DNA of 48,238 bases from CBDUXT01 sp965371245 (GTDB taxonomy: Bacteria > Planctomycetota > Phycisphaerae > UBA1845): NCBI GenBank assembly GCA_965371245.1, contig CBDUXT010000040.1:1-48238 (forward strand), read 5' to 3'. Position numbers and translations under genes: made by a program. Positions 36,421-44,154 of this stretch are shown here, one piece after another (position 1 is the stretch's first letter; each line of letters begins with the position of its first letter). The notes beneath the pieces are model-generated. The model saw only the letters and a program-made list of their open reading frames with translations, had not been told where the DNA came from and did no database searches.

Positions 36421-38691
36421 ATGGCCCCTGTACCCAAGACCCAAGCGCCAGAAGTCACGTATGAGCTTCACTCGTTAGGCTGGAGAGCATTCGAGGACCT
36501 CTGCGTAACGATCGTATCTGAGCTATTTGGACAGTCCGTTGAGACGTTCTTACCCTCGCACGACGGTGGTCGCGACGGCGCGTTTCACGGCCAGTGGGGC
36601 CATCTTGCTGAAGGAGGCGTGCACGGATCCTATACCCTCCAATGCAAGTTTACCGGCGACCCGAGCAACAAATTGTCGCTAGCGGGTTTGTCTGATGAGC
36701 TGAACAAGGCTCGAAGGCTCGCTCGGCGTGGTCTCGCAGACAACTACATTCTCATCACCAACTTGCGCATGTCGGGAACGGCAGCAGAGGAGATTCGCCG
36801 TGCCTTTATTGCGCTTCCCGGCATAAAATGGTTCGTTGCGTACGGTTCTGATTGGGTTTCACTGCGGATTCGAGAGAATCCACGTCTACGAATGCTAGTG
36901 CCGCGAGTGTATGGACTCGGCGACCTAAGCCAAATCCTCGACGCACGCGCCTACGACCAGGCAGAGGCCATACTGGTCGCGATTGGCGACGATCTAGCCA
37001 AGTTTGTGATCACCGACGCTTATCGACGTAGCGCAAGTGCTCTAATCACGCATGGATTCGTCATGCTGCTCGGCGAACCGGCATCGGGGAAATCCACAAT
37101 TGCTGCGACACTCGCAATGGGGGCTCTTGATACCTGGAATTGCTCAACGGTTAAGCCCTTGGACGCTCAAGGATTCCTTGACCACTGGAATCCGCACGAG
37201 CCGCGTCAGTTCTTTTGGATTGACGATGCCTTCGGCGCAACGCAATATCAGAATGACACTTCACTCGCTTGGAATAAGGCGTTTCCGCATCTTCACGCGG
37301 CAATAAAGAAAGGAGCGCGAGTCCTGCTAACGTCGAGGGACTACGTGTTCGAGGCTGCGATTCGCGATCTCAAGGTATCGGCGTTTCCGCTGATCGGAGA
37401 CTCTCAGGTGATCATCAACGTCGAGCAGTTGACGCTGGAGGAGCGAGAAAGCATTCTCTACAATCATATCAAACTCGGTGATCAGCCCGCATCCTTCAAG
37501 ACCCAATTAAAGCCGTTTCTTTCTGAAGTGACGCACGCGGCAAGATTTCTACCCGAAACAGCGAGGCGTCTCGGAAGCCGTGTGTTTACTAAACGCCTGA
37601 GCATCACTCGTGATGCTGTGATGGAGTTTGTCGAACGCCCTTTGGATTTCCTCTTGGATGTCATTCAATCTCTCGACACAGATGCTAGAGCCTCACTAGC
37701 CCTTATCTTCATGAGGGGTGGGACTCTTGAAAGCCCCATTGAGCTTTCCGATGATGAACGGGGCGCTGTGGAACGTCTCGGTTCCACTCTAGCTGGCGTT
37801 GGTCAGGCATTGGATGCGTTGAAGGGCAGTCTAGTCAGATTCATGCCAGGCACGCAAAATTGCTGGCAATTCCAGCATCCTACCATTGCCGACGCGATCG
37901 GCGAACTCATTGGTCGCGATGCTGAGCTTGTGGATGTTTATCTGTCCGGTACTCCGGCATCGAAGGTCATTCGGGAGATTACTTGCGGCAATGTTGAACT
38001 TCGTGGTGCCAACATTGTCGTTCCCGGAAGCCGTTACCTTGTCGTTATCGCAAAGCTGAATTCCATCCACGCCAGCAGACAACGCTTTACTTTTCTAGCG
38101 CATCGATGCGACTCATCGTTCTTGGAGACGTATCTTACACAAGACCATGATCTTCTGGACCAAATATCCAGCACAGGTTCGTATCTCTGCGCACGTCCTG
38201 AAGTCGCCTTGCTGATACGATTACAGCAAGCGAAACTGCTGCCTGAGCGCTACAGGCAGCGCTTTGTAGCTAATGCAAAACAATTGGCAATCGCGACTCC
38301 CGACGCGGACTTTCTTAGCGTTGCTAGCATTCGCGGCGTGTTTACCGAAGATGAGATTGAAGATATCCTGAACACCGTCAAACGCGATCTCCTTTCAGAT
38401 GTTTCCGGCGAGATCGACAATTGGCGATGCAACTATGATAGCTCCGATGAACCCGAAGGCTATTTCGAGCCGCTGATCGACACCCTGCAAACGTACTCCG
38501 ACGAATTCGATGAGAGTGATGCGGTCCAAGCAGTCATCGAGAGTGGTCTGGCCGAGATTGCAGAAGTGATTGATGAGTTACGCATGGAACAGGAGGATGA
38601 AGAAACAGATTACGAGAAGCTATCATCAACATCCAGTTCGCCGAACTTGGGAGAAACACGCCGGAGCATCTTCGACGACGTTGACGCATAG
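36421..38691 (+). CDS. Restriction endonuclease fused to nSTAND3 NTPase
   Basis: The 756-residue product has an Mrr-like PD-(D/E)xK domain (~12-150): WRAFEDLCVTIVSELFG, then HDGGRDGAFHGQW with the catalytic Asp, and YTLQCKF with the QxK pair. An nSTAND3-type NTPase follows, with GEPASGKST (~218-226), FFWIDDAFG (~263-271) and VLLTSRDYVFEAA (~300). A helical sensor-like region runs to the acidic tail. STAND proteins of this build bind a foreign trigger, oligomerise and release a nuclease effector, so a phage-defence role is likely. The gene is visibly AT-richer than its neighbours, has its own promoter, and sits next to an IS, all signs of transfer. No partner gene is adjacent. Confidence 0.85.
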   Translation: MAPVPKTQAPEVTYELHSLGWRAFEDLCVTIVSELFGQSVETFLPSHDGGRDGAFHGQWGHLAEGGVHGSYTLQCKFTGDPSNKLSLAGLSDELNKARRLARRGLADNYILITNLRMSGTAAEEIRRAFIALPGIKWFVAYGSDWVSLRIRENPRLRMLVPRVYGLGDLSQILDARAYDQAEAILVAIGDDLAKFVITDAYRRSASALITHGFVMLLGEPASGKSTIAATLAMGALDTWNCSTVKPLDAQGFLDHWNPHEPRQFFWIDDAFGATQYQNDTSLAWNKAFPHLHAAIKKGARVLLTSRDYVFEAAIRDLKVSAFPLIGDSQVIINVEQLTLEERESILYNHIKLGDQPASFKTQLKPFLSEVTHAARFLPETARRLGSRVFTKRLSITRDAVMEFVERPLDFLLDVIQSLDTDARASLALIFMRGGTLESPIELSDDERGAVERLGSTLAGVGQALDALKGSLVRFMPGTQNCWQFQHPTIADAIGELIGRDAELVDVYLSGTPASKVIREITCGNVELRGANIVVPGSRYLVVIAKLNSIHASRQRFTFLAHRCDSSFLETYLTQDHDLLDQISSTGSYLCARPEVALLIRLQQAKLLPERYRQRFVANAKQLAIATPDADFLSVASIRGVFTEDEIEDILNTVKRDLLSDVSGEIDNWRCNYDSSDEPEGYFEPLIDTLQTYSDEFDESDAVQAVIESGLAEIAEVIDELRMEQEDEETDYEKLSSTSSSPNLGETRRSIFDDVDA

Positions 38692-38927
38692 CGGAAACCT
38701 TGAATGACGAGCTGCTACAACGGGTTCGACGGATCGATACGGGCAACATCGCATCGTGAACAGGTATCGCAGCCACCATTCCATAGTCTTCACGAGGCGA
38801 CGAAACGTACGAAGCCTAGCTTGCTTCAGATGGACACCCTAGCCGGCTGCGGCATGCCGTTGCGAGCCTTGATTGTTCTGGTTCATTACCCGCTATGCTC
38901 GGTCATTCGCGGCACTCTGTTGCGATG

Positions 38928-39242
38928 CTATCCAAGTATGACTGCTCCTAGTCTGCGAGCTCGCAAATCGCGTCTGCACGATCCACTCTGAAAGGCAAGA
39001 TGATGTAGAGCTCCCGGTTTCCTGCGATGAACCGTGTCTTCTTTGAACGCTTTTCTTGGAGAGCTGATGCACAACTCTAGTAACGGATGGAGATATGTCG
39101 CTACATGAAGGTGTTCTTCAACTACAGCACTTACTTTCTTTTTGATATCAAATCCTAGAAGCGGCAGAAACTTATCGTAGAAAGGCTCTGCGATGGCCAT
39201 GTTCTTTACCGTTATCCGGATATGGTCTATGACGGGTTTCAT
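38928..39242 (-). pseudogene. Frameshifted VOC/glyoxalase-family gene
   Basis: The first ~85 residues (IDHIRITVKNMAIAEPFYDK, FLPLLGFDIKKK, KPGALHHLAFQ) match the vicinal oxygen chelate fold, with HI and LHHLAF at metal-ligand positions. After LHHLAF the frame shifts. A one-base change of frame restores RVDRADAICELAD, but this meets a stop at once. The gene thus lacks the second half of the domain (about 50 residues) and is decayed. It lies in the poorly coding stretch between the nSTAND gene and the Cys-rich protein. Confidence 0.7.
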
Positions 39243-39548
39243 ACCGGTTCTTCACGTCTCTCGGGCAGCGTATAGCAGTTTGACGCCACGGGCGGAGGCT
39301 CGCAACCCTTGACAGGCTATCCGCCCGGACAGGAGAGAACAAGGTAGAGACGCTGTTCCTGGGCCTCATGCTGGCGTCACCGTTTGCCAGCCGTGGTTTC
39401 GGACGGATGCTCAGGAGATCCCGGTTGGACTGGTTTACGCGGCTTGACACGATGTTGATCAGCGCGCGCAGAGCCCAGACCGCCCCATCCCAGCGCCGAC
39501 TCCGAGGATCATCCGTACGACGCTCGTTCGCAATCCTCTGCGAGTGTG
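39243..39548. other. Intergenic stretch, nothing recognised
   Basis: About 300 bases upstream of the VOC remnant and downstream of the Cys-rich gene. Open frames on both strands have basic, low-information products; I see no gene or clear signal. Confidence 0.5.
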
Positions 39549-41567
39549 TCAGGTCATCGGACTTGCAGGCCCGCCACGGACGGGCCGTACGAACCGCAAG
39601 CCTAGCCAGAGGAAGGATCCGATGAGTGCGCAGACCCATGCTCCCTCACCACACGCACCGCACGGAGTCGGTGGGATCCAAATCTGGCAACAGTCTTGAT
39701 CTTCGTCGCATCTCTCGCTGGAGGCACACGGCGATCCAGGTGATTCGCACTCGTCCGTCACGTCATCACAGAATTCCACGCCATTACAGAACAACCCGTC
39801 CTGGCAAGAATCCGGATCTCCCGGGATACATGCCGGGGGCTGTGGTCCACCGTTGCAGCATCCGTCTTTGCAAAACTCATCGTCGTTCGCACAATCGTCA
39901 TCATCGGCGCACTCTTTGCAGCAGTCGTCATTCTCCTCGTCGCAGAGTCGACCTCCAACTCCGCCGCATGGACCGTCCCCGAAGAGACAATCACCGGCTA
40001 CGCACAGTTCCTGCCCGTTACAGAACAGCCCGTCATCGCACCCGCTGTTATCCAGGCAGTCCACACAATTGTTGCCGACGCACACGCTGTCATCAGAGCA
40101 ATCGTCGTCGTCACAGCATTCCGCGCAATCCTCACAGCAACTGGAGGCGTTCTCATCACAATTCGCCTCGCAGATCCCGTCTCCGCATTCGCAGCACGCA
40201 TCGCAGCTATCCGTCTCCTCGCAGCAGTCTTGGCTTCCGCACGGTGGCGTTCCCGCCTCGCAACAGCCGCCCACGCAGCGTTCCTCTCCGTCACAGAAAT
40301 CTTCGTTATCGCATTCAGAATTCGACGAGCACGTACCACCCGCCACACAGCTATCCGCGTCCTCATCGCAGCACTCACCGCTCGGACAAGGCGGCGTTCC
40401 GGGCCAACACGCGCAAGATAAGCAGGTCTCTGTGCCGTTACAGAAATCTGCATCGTTGCAATCAGCGTCGTTGACGCAGCAGATCTCGCAGGGGTTGCCG
40501 ATGCAATCGTCACCGTTTGTCCATTTCCCGGAGCAATCAGCCTGGGTCGTGACCGAGCACGATGCCCCCTCACAGCACGAGCCGGTCGGCCGGCATGAAC
40601 CGCCTACACACATCTTCCCGGAAGGACAGGCACAATCCGTCGGGCAGGTGCTGCAGTCTTCACCGTTGTTACAGCTTCCGTCGTCACACGACGAGACACA
40701 AACGTGATTAGAGCACTTTTCTAGCGCGGAGCAGTCAGAGTCTTGGCAGCAGGCGCGGCTCGTGCAACCGTGGCCGTTGTCACAAACGTCGCATCCCTCG
40801 CACGACACCGGAACACAGAAGTTGCTCTCGCATCGCTCGCACAGCCCACACGCGGAATCACTCGTGCAACAATCGTCGGGCCCCGGCTGGCAACCGTGGT
40901 CGCCGTCACATTCCTGGCAGGTCGGGCATGAGACGGAGATGCAGCTGTTGTCTTCGCAGACGTCGCACGATCCACAATGCGCGTCGCTTGTACAATCAGC
41001 AAAGGTCACGCGGATACGCGGGGGATTCGAATCAAATTCTCGCGAGCGAAATGCCGCGTTGGAACCGTCCTGGCCTTCATCGCCGCCGATCCGTACGCCG
41101 TAGTTGGCCTTGCTACCATCGTACCAGTCTTTCACCAACTGCGTGATGTTCGTATCCACCCAGCCCACTACCACCTCTTCACTTGTCCTCGTTTCATTAG
41201 ATGTGGGGATGTTGATGCCATCGGCGACGACAAGCGAGCTCTCCGACCAATCCCCAAGAAGAGGCCAAAGTTTGAGTTCGCCACGAAAATCGTCGAGGAA
41301 GCAATATATCTCCAGCGTCGCCTTCGTAATCTGCTTGTCTTCGGGAATGTCGCTGATCTTGAATTTGAGGAACATGTCCGCGAACGAGCCTCCGCCGGAA
41401 CGCTGCACGAGTAGCGTGATGCGGGATCCTTGCGGGCTGGTCAGGAAGCTGGGCGAGATGTAGGTGTCGGCCGTGGCTTCGATCAGTTTTTCCGTCTTGC
41501 CGGCCACCGCGCTCGAACAGAACGTCAGTGAAAAGAGAGCGAACAAGAGCATCGTCTTCGCGCTCAT
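39549..41567 (-). CDS. Exported Cys-rich protein with DNRLRE-like domain and sorting-like tail
   Basis: From the ATG at 41567 the product has 672 residues with a signal peptide (MSAKTMLLFALFSLTFCSS...AVAG). Residues ~24-190 resemble a DNRLRE/CBM-like beta-sandwich (ATADTYISPS, FLKFKISDIPEDKQITKATL, WVDTNITQLVKDWYDG). Residues ~190-635 are Cys-rich repeats with recurring C-DD-DC...FCNGxExC...C units, like those in myxobacterial and planctomycete surface proteins. The end reads CGACGEGA, then a hydrophobic helix (VCALIGSFLWLGL), then RFVRPVRGG. This Cys motif, helix and basic tail resembles MYXO-CTERM-type sorting signals. Expected location is the cell surface; function unknown. An in-frame extension to 41669 lacks a signal peptide. 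Confidence 0.82.
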   Translation of the reverse strand: MSAKTMLLFALFSLTFCSSAVAGKTEKLIEATADTYISPSFLTSPQGSRITLLVQRSGGGSFADMFLKFKISDIPEDKQITKATLEIYCFLDDFRGELKLWPLLGDWSESSLVVADGINIPTSNETRTSEEVVVGWVDTNITQLVKDWYDGSKANYGVRIGGDEGQDGSNAAFRSREFDSNPPRIRVTFADCTSDAHCGSCDVCEDNSCISVSCPTCQECDGDHGCQPGPDDCCTSDSACGLCERCESNFCVPVSCEGCDVCDNGHGCTSRACCQDSDCSALEKCSNHVCVSSCDDGSCNNGEDCSTCPTDCACPSGKMCVGGSCRPTGSCCEGASCSVTTQADCSGKWTNGDDCIGNPCEICCVNDADCNDADFCNGTETCLSCACWPGTPPCPSGECCDEDADSCVAGGTCSSNSECDNEDFCDGEERCVGGCCEAGTPPCGSQDCCEETDSCDACCECGDGICEANCDENASSCCEDCAECCDDDDCSDDSVCVGNNCVDCLDNSGCDDGLFCNGQELCVAGDCLFGDGPCGGVGGRLCDEENDDCCKECADDDDCANDDEFCKDGCCNGGPQPPACIPGDPDSCQDGLFCNGVEFCDDVTDECESPGSPCASSERCDEDQDCCQIWIPPTPCGACGEGAWVCALIGSFLWLGLRFVRPVRGGPASPMT

Positions 41568-42272
41568 CCTGGTCTTGATCCCCCGTGGTCCGAGACAGGA
41601 TTGAGCCCTGTGGGGTGCTTGGTTCTCGCGCGATGCGAGTGTCCGCCGTACGATTCGAGACATGACCATCGCCTACCCTTTCAAGATGTCACCGAGTTTT
41701 TCCAAACGGCGCACGCAAGCCGTGCGTCGATTAACGGTGTTCTGGTTGCGAAAGGGAACCGATCTGACGTGTTTCGTAGAGGGCTAGCTAACCGGCGGGC
41801 CTACGAAGGTGGCCAGATGAGTCCCAGCAAGCCAACCGAGCAAGGTGAGCGTCGCCAAGTTTCCCATCTGGCCACGGCCGTGGCGCCGGGATCACTTGGC
41901 CACGCCTTGGGCGTGGAAAATGTGCGAACACAAAGAGAGACGCTCAGATACAACCTTGCTCGGTTGGCATTTCTCTATTATCAGTATGACCTTACCGGGT
42001 TCTGCCGCCCCGATCAAGGGCCTAATCGGCCGCAGATCCGCAACCGCGATTCCGGCAAAGGGATCGGGTTTCTCCTCGACTCACGCTTGACGACACTCGA
42101 TCGGTTTCCTTAGAGTCCATCGCTTGTCCCCCAAGACAAATCCGCCTGCCGCACGGGGGACGAATCCGGCAGGCCTTGCTCGGTTGGCTTGCTGGCACGC
42201 CGATTACGGCAGCCAGATGGGCGCAATCCTGGACACACCTCTTTCCTGATCGGCGTGTTCGTTTTGGCGATC
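41568..42272. other. Structured intergenic region with nested inverted repeats
   Basis: This 705-base stretch has no supported gene. It holds an exact 22-base inverted repeat (41824-41845 with 42174-42195) and a partial third arm at 41954-41968. It also has an 11-base inverted repeat (41809-41819 with 41865-41875) and the 14-base palindrome GCCACGGCCGTGGC at 41871-41884. It could be a miniature element, a structured RNA or the remains of several terminators. Confidence 0.6.
41824..42195. repeat. 22-bp perfect inverted repeat with a third partial arm
   Basis: CCAGCAAGCCAACCGAGCAA plus GG at 41824-41845 is repeated exactly in inverse at 42174-42195. A 15-base part of the inverse arm (CCTTGCTCGGTTGGC) also occurs at 41954-41968. 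The left arm can therefore pair with either right arm, giving alternative stems with loops of about 108 or 328 bases. Confidence 0.8.
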
Positions 42273-43016
42273 TCAGTTCCCCGACGCTGGCCCCTCCTCA
42301 TCCGCCAGGGCGCCGGCGAGGACCACCTCCGAAAAGGTCTTCAAAGACGCCTGGACGCCATCGATCGTCACCGAGAGTCGTTGGAACTCACGGAGGGCCT
42401 CCTCGTCGGACAGGATCGTGATGATGCCGTCCCGCAACGAACCCAAGACCGCCTTCACGCTCTCCAGGTAATCCAACGAACTCTGAATCTCGACGAGCTG
42501 CCGCGTGATGGGCACCGCACGGTACTGCTCAGCCCGTACGGCGTACGCCCGTGCAAGCCGGCCACAGATCGCCGCAAGTTCCTCGTAGCGCTGTTTCCAC
42601 TCCCGCTCGTTGCATTCCTCCGCATGGGCGAGATAATACTCCTGCTCCGTCTTGTTGACTTCGAAGAGCGCATCAAGACCCGCGACAACACGGTCGCGCA
42701 TGGATCCCAGGTTGGCGTCCTTGGTCTTGCGAAGACTCTTGTGCAACCGATCGGCCTGGGCCATCAGGATATCGATGACTCGGAGCTGACGTTCCAGCGA
42801 TCGAGGGTCCTTCCTCAGCTGATCCAGGCTCTTGTCGATCTGCTCCTTGAAGGAGACCCCGAGCGTGTCCTTGATGATGGCCTTGCACTTCTCGGTCTTC
42901 GACACGAGCCGATCCATGGCCGTCTGAACCTGACGTTCCACCTCGCCTCCCGGTACGGCGGCGCAGCTAAAAAGCGAGAAGACGCCAACAACAGCGATGC
43001 GATACTTTGTCAACAT
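42273..43016 (-). CDS. Coiled-coil lipoprotein-like exported protein
   Basis: The ATG at 43016 follows GAAGGAGCT and opens a 247-residue product with a signal sequence ending LFSC, a possible lipobox with Cys18. The mature protein is long amphipathic helix: VERQVQTAMDRLVSKTEK, SLDQLRKDPRSLERQLRVID, EWKQRYEELAAICGRLAR, QSSLDYLESVKAVLGSL. No domain is recognised. It lies upstream of the inverted-repeat region and divergent from the XRE-type regulator. A frame extension to 43280 is rejected for lack of a ribosome site. Confidence 0.7.
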   Translation of the reverse strand: MLTKYRIAVVGVFSLFSCAAVPGGEVERQVQTAMDRLVSKTEKCKAIIKDTLGVSFKEQIDKSLDQLRKDPRSLERQLRVIDILMAQADRLHKSLRKTKDANLGSMRDRVVAGLDALFEVNKTEQEYYLAHAEECNEREWKQRYEELAAICGRLARAYAVRAEQYRAVPITRQLVEIQSSLDYLESVKAVLGSLRDGIITILSDEEALREFQRLSVTIDGVQASLKTFSEVVLAGALADEEGPASGN

Positions 43017-43146
43017 GCGAAGCTCCTTCTCAAGAACGACTGACGGCCGGCCGAACGTGGCCGCCATCGAAACACCGCGATCCGCGAGGCAACCCGGCTT
43101 GCGCGGCATACGTACGATGCTGGACTGACCCGGAACTCGTGTCAAG

Positions 43147-43419
43147 GTGATTCTGCAGAGAATCTCGGATATGCTCAAGAAAGCCCAGCACAACCGCCTG
43201 TACCGCCGCCTTCCACCCCTGCTACGCGGAATTCGGGAAGAGGCGGGGCTGACGCAGCGCGATCTCGGGGCGTTGCTCAAGAAGCCGCAATCCTGGGTTT
43301 ACAACTGCGAAACCACGAACAGGCGGGTGGATGTGACAGAATTCATCGCCTGGTGTGAAGCCTGCGAGGTGAAGCCGGAGGTCGGGCTTCGGCGGATCAT
43401 GAAGCTCACGCAGGCGTAG
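43147..43419 (+). CDS. XRE-family helix-turn-helix protein
   Basis: The 90-residue product has the XRE/Cro-type HTH LRGIREEAGLTQRDLGALL, then KKPQSWVYNCETTNRRVDVT (~26-66), including the typical RxxxGLTQxxLA and SxWVxxxExxxR pattern. The start is GTG at 43147 or ATG at 43171 (MLKKAQHNRLYRRL). No toxin gene follows, so it may be an orphan regulator or antitoxin. It lies 736 bases upstream of the GajA-like gene. Confidence 0.78.
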   Translation: MILQRISDMLKKAQHNRLYRRLPPLLRGIREEAGLTQRDLGALLKKPQSWVYNCETTNRRVDVTEFIAWCEACEVKPEVGLRRIMKLTQA

Positions 43420-43837
43420 CTCATGCGATTTAAGTGTCGGTTGATTCGCCGGGCTGACGCGGATGCCTCCGGGTCTTGAGTATCTGAGTCCGTAGCTTCG
43501 TGGTAGCCTTTACGTGCCCTATCGGGCGTCGCGATCAGCTTGCCTCCTGAGCGGGCGCGCTCGATCTGGTAGCGGTTCCCGAGTTTGCGGCTCACGCCGG
43601 ATCCGGTTTCTTCGTGAGTGGCCGGCAGTCTGGATGGCATTCCCGGCACCGCGAACCGCGAGTTGGGGTGCGAGCGGACACCGAATCGTGCCACAGTCAG
43701 CCTCCCGGGATGTTTGCCAACATCGCTCCGGGAGTTGATGATGACCAACGGGACGTACTCGTTCAGCAGCCCGACCCAGGTCGTCGGTGTGGTGCTGCAG
43801 AATCAAGAGAGTGGACCGAGCCGCCCGAGATCACCGT
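43420..43837. other. Intergenic stretch, nothing recognised
   Basis: Some 418 bases between the XRE-type gene and the exonuclease remnant. Several short frames are open on both strands, with no recognisable domain. It is probably decayed coding sequence. Confidence 0.4.
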
Positions 43838-44082
43838 ATGGACCTGACCGAAGCCTAGCTGGCGTTTCCCGACGTCGAGACAACAGGGCTAGCCTCTGCC
43901 AAGGGGAACCGAATATCGAAACCCGCATCGTGATGTGCTAGGGCCAATACGAGACCGCCCGGCTGTCCCGGCTGGTCAACCCCGAGCGACCCATCGCCTC
44001 GGCCGCCCACCGAGTCCACGGCATCGGCGCTCAGGATGTAGCGGACATCCCGGCCATTGGATCGGTAGCCCCGAAGTGGTGA
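43838..44082 (+). pseudogene. DnaQ-like (DEDDh) exonuclease remnant
   Basis: Starting MDLTEA, an in-frame TAG interrupts, then DVETTGLASAKGNRI shows the DxETTG exonuclease motif I. A frameshift follows, and the next frame continues GQYETARLSRLVNPERPIAS, then AAHRVHGIGAQDVAD, the standard segment of polymerase III epsilon-like exonucleases (LVNPxRPI...HGI...V.D). Sequence similarity stops near 44070, and no second half follows. At least one stop and one shift separate pieces that belong together. The gene was broken before or by arrival of the Gabija genes, which start 73 bases further on. Confidence 0.72.
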
Positions 44083-44154
44083 CGTCGTTGCAGGATGCCT
44101 GGATCACTGGGAAGGCGGTCTCGATTCGCGTTGTTGATCGGATTGGAGTACACG

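Noticed and set aside
39626..40707. Two plus-strand frames rich in Ser/His/Gln or Arg/His opposite the Cys-rich gene
   Set aside because: They mirror the Cys/Asp-rich repeats of the minus-strand gene and have repetitive low-complexity composition.
42273..43280. N-terminal extension of the coiled-coil lipoprotein to 335 residues
   Set aside because: The ATG at 43016 has a strong ribosome site and opens a signal peptide; the extension is basic, low-information sequence and overlaps the XRE gene's upstream region.
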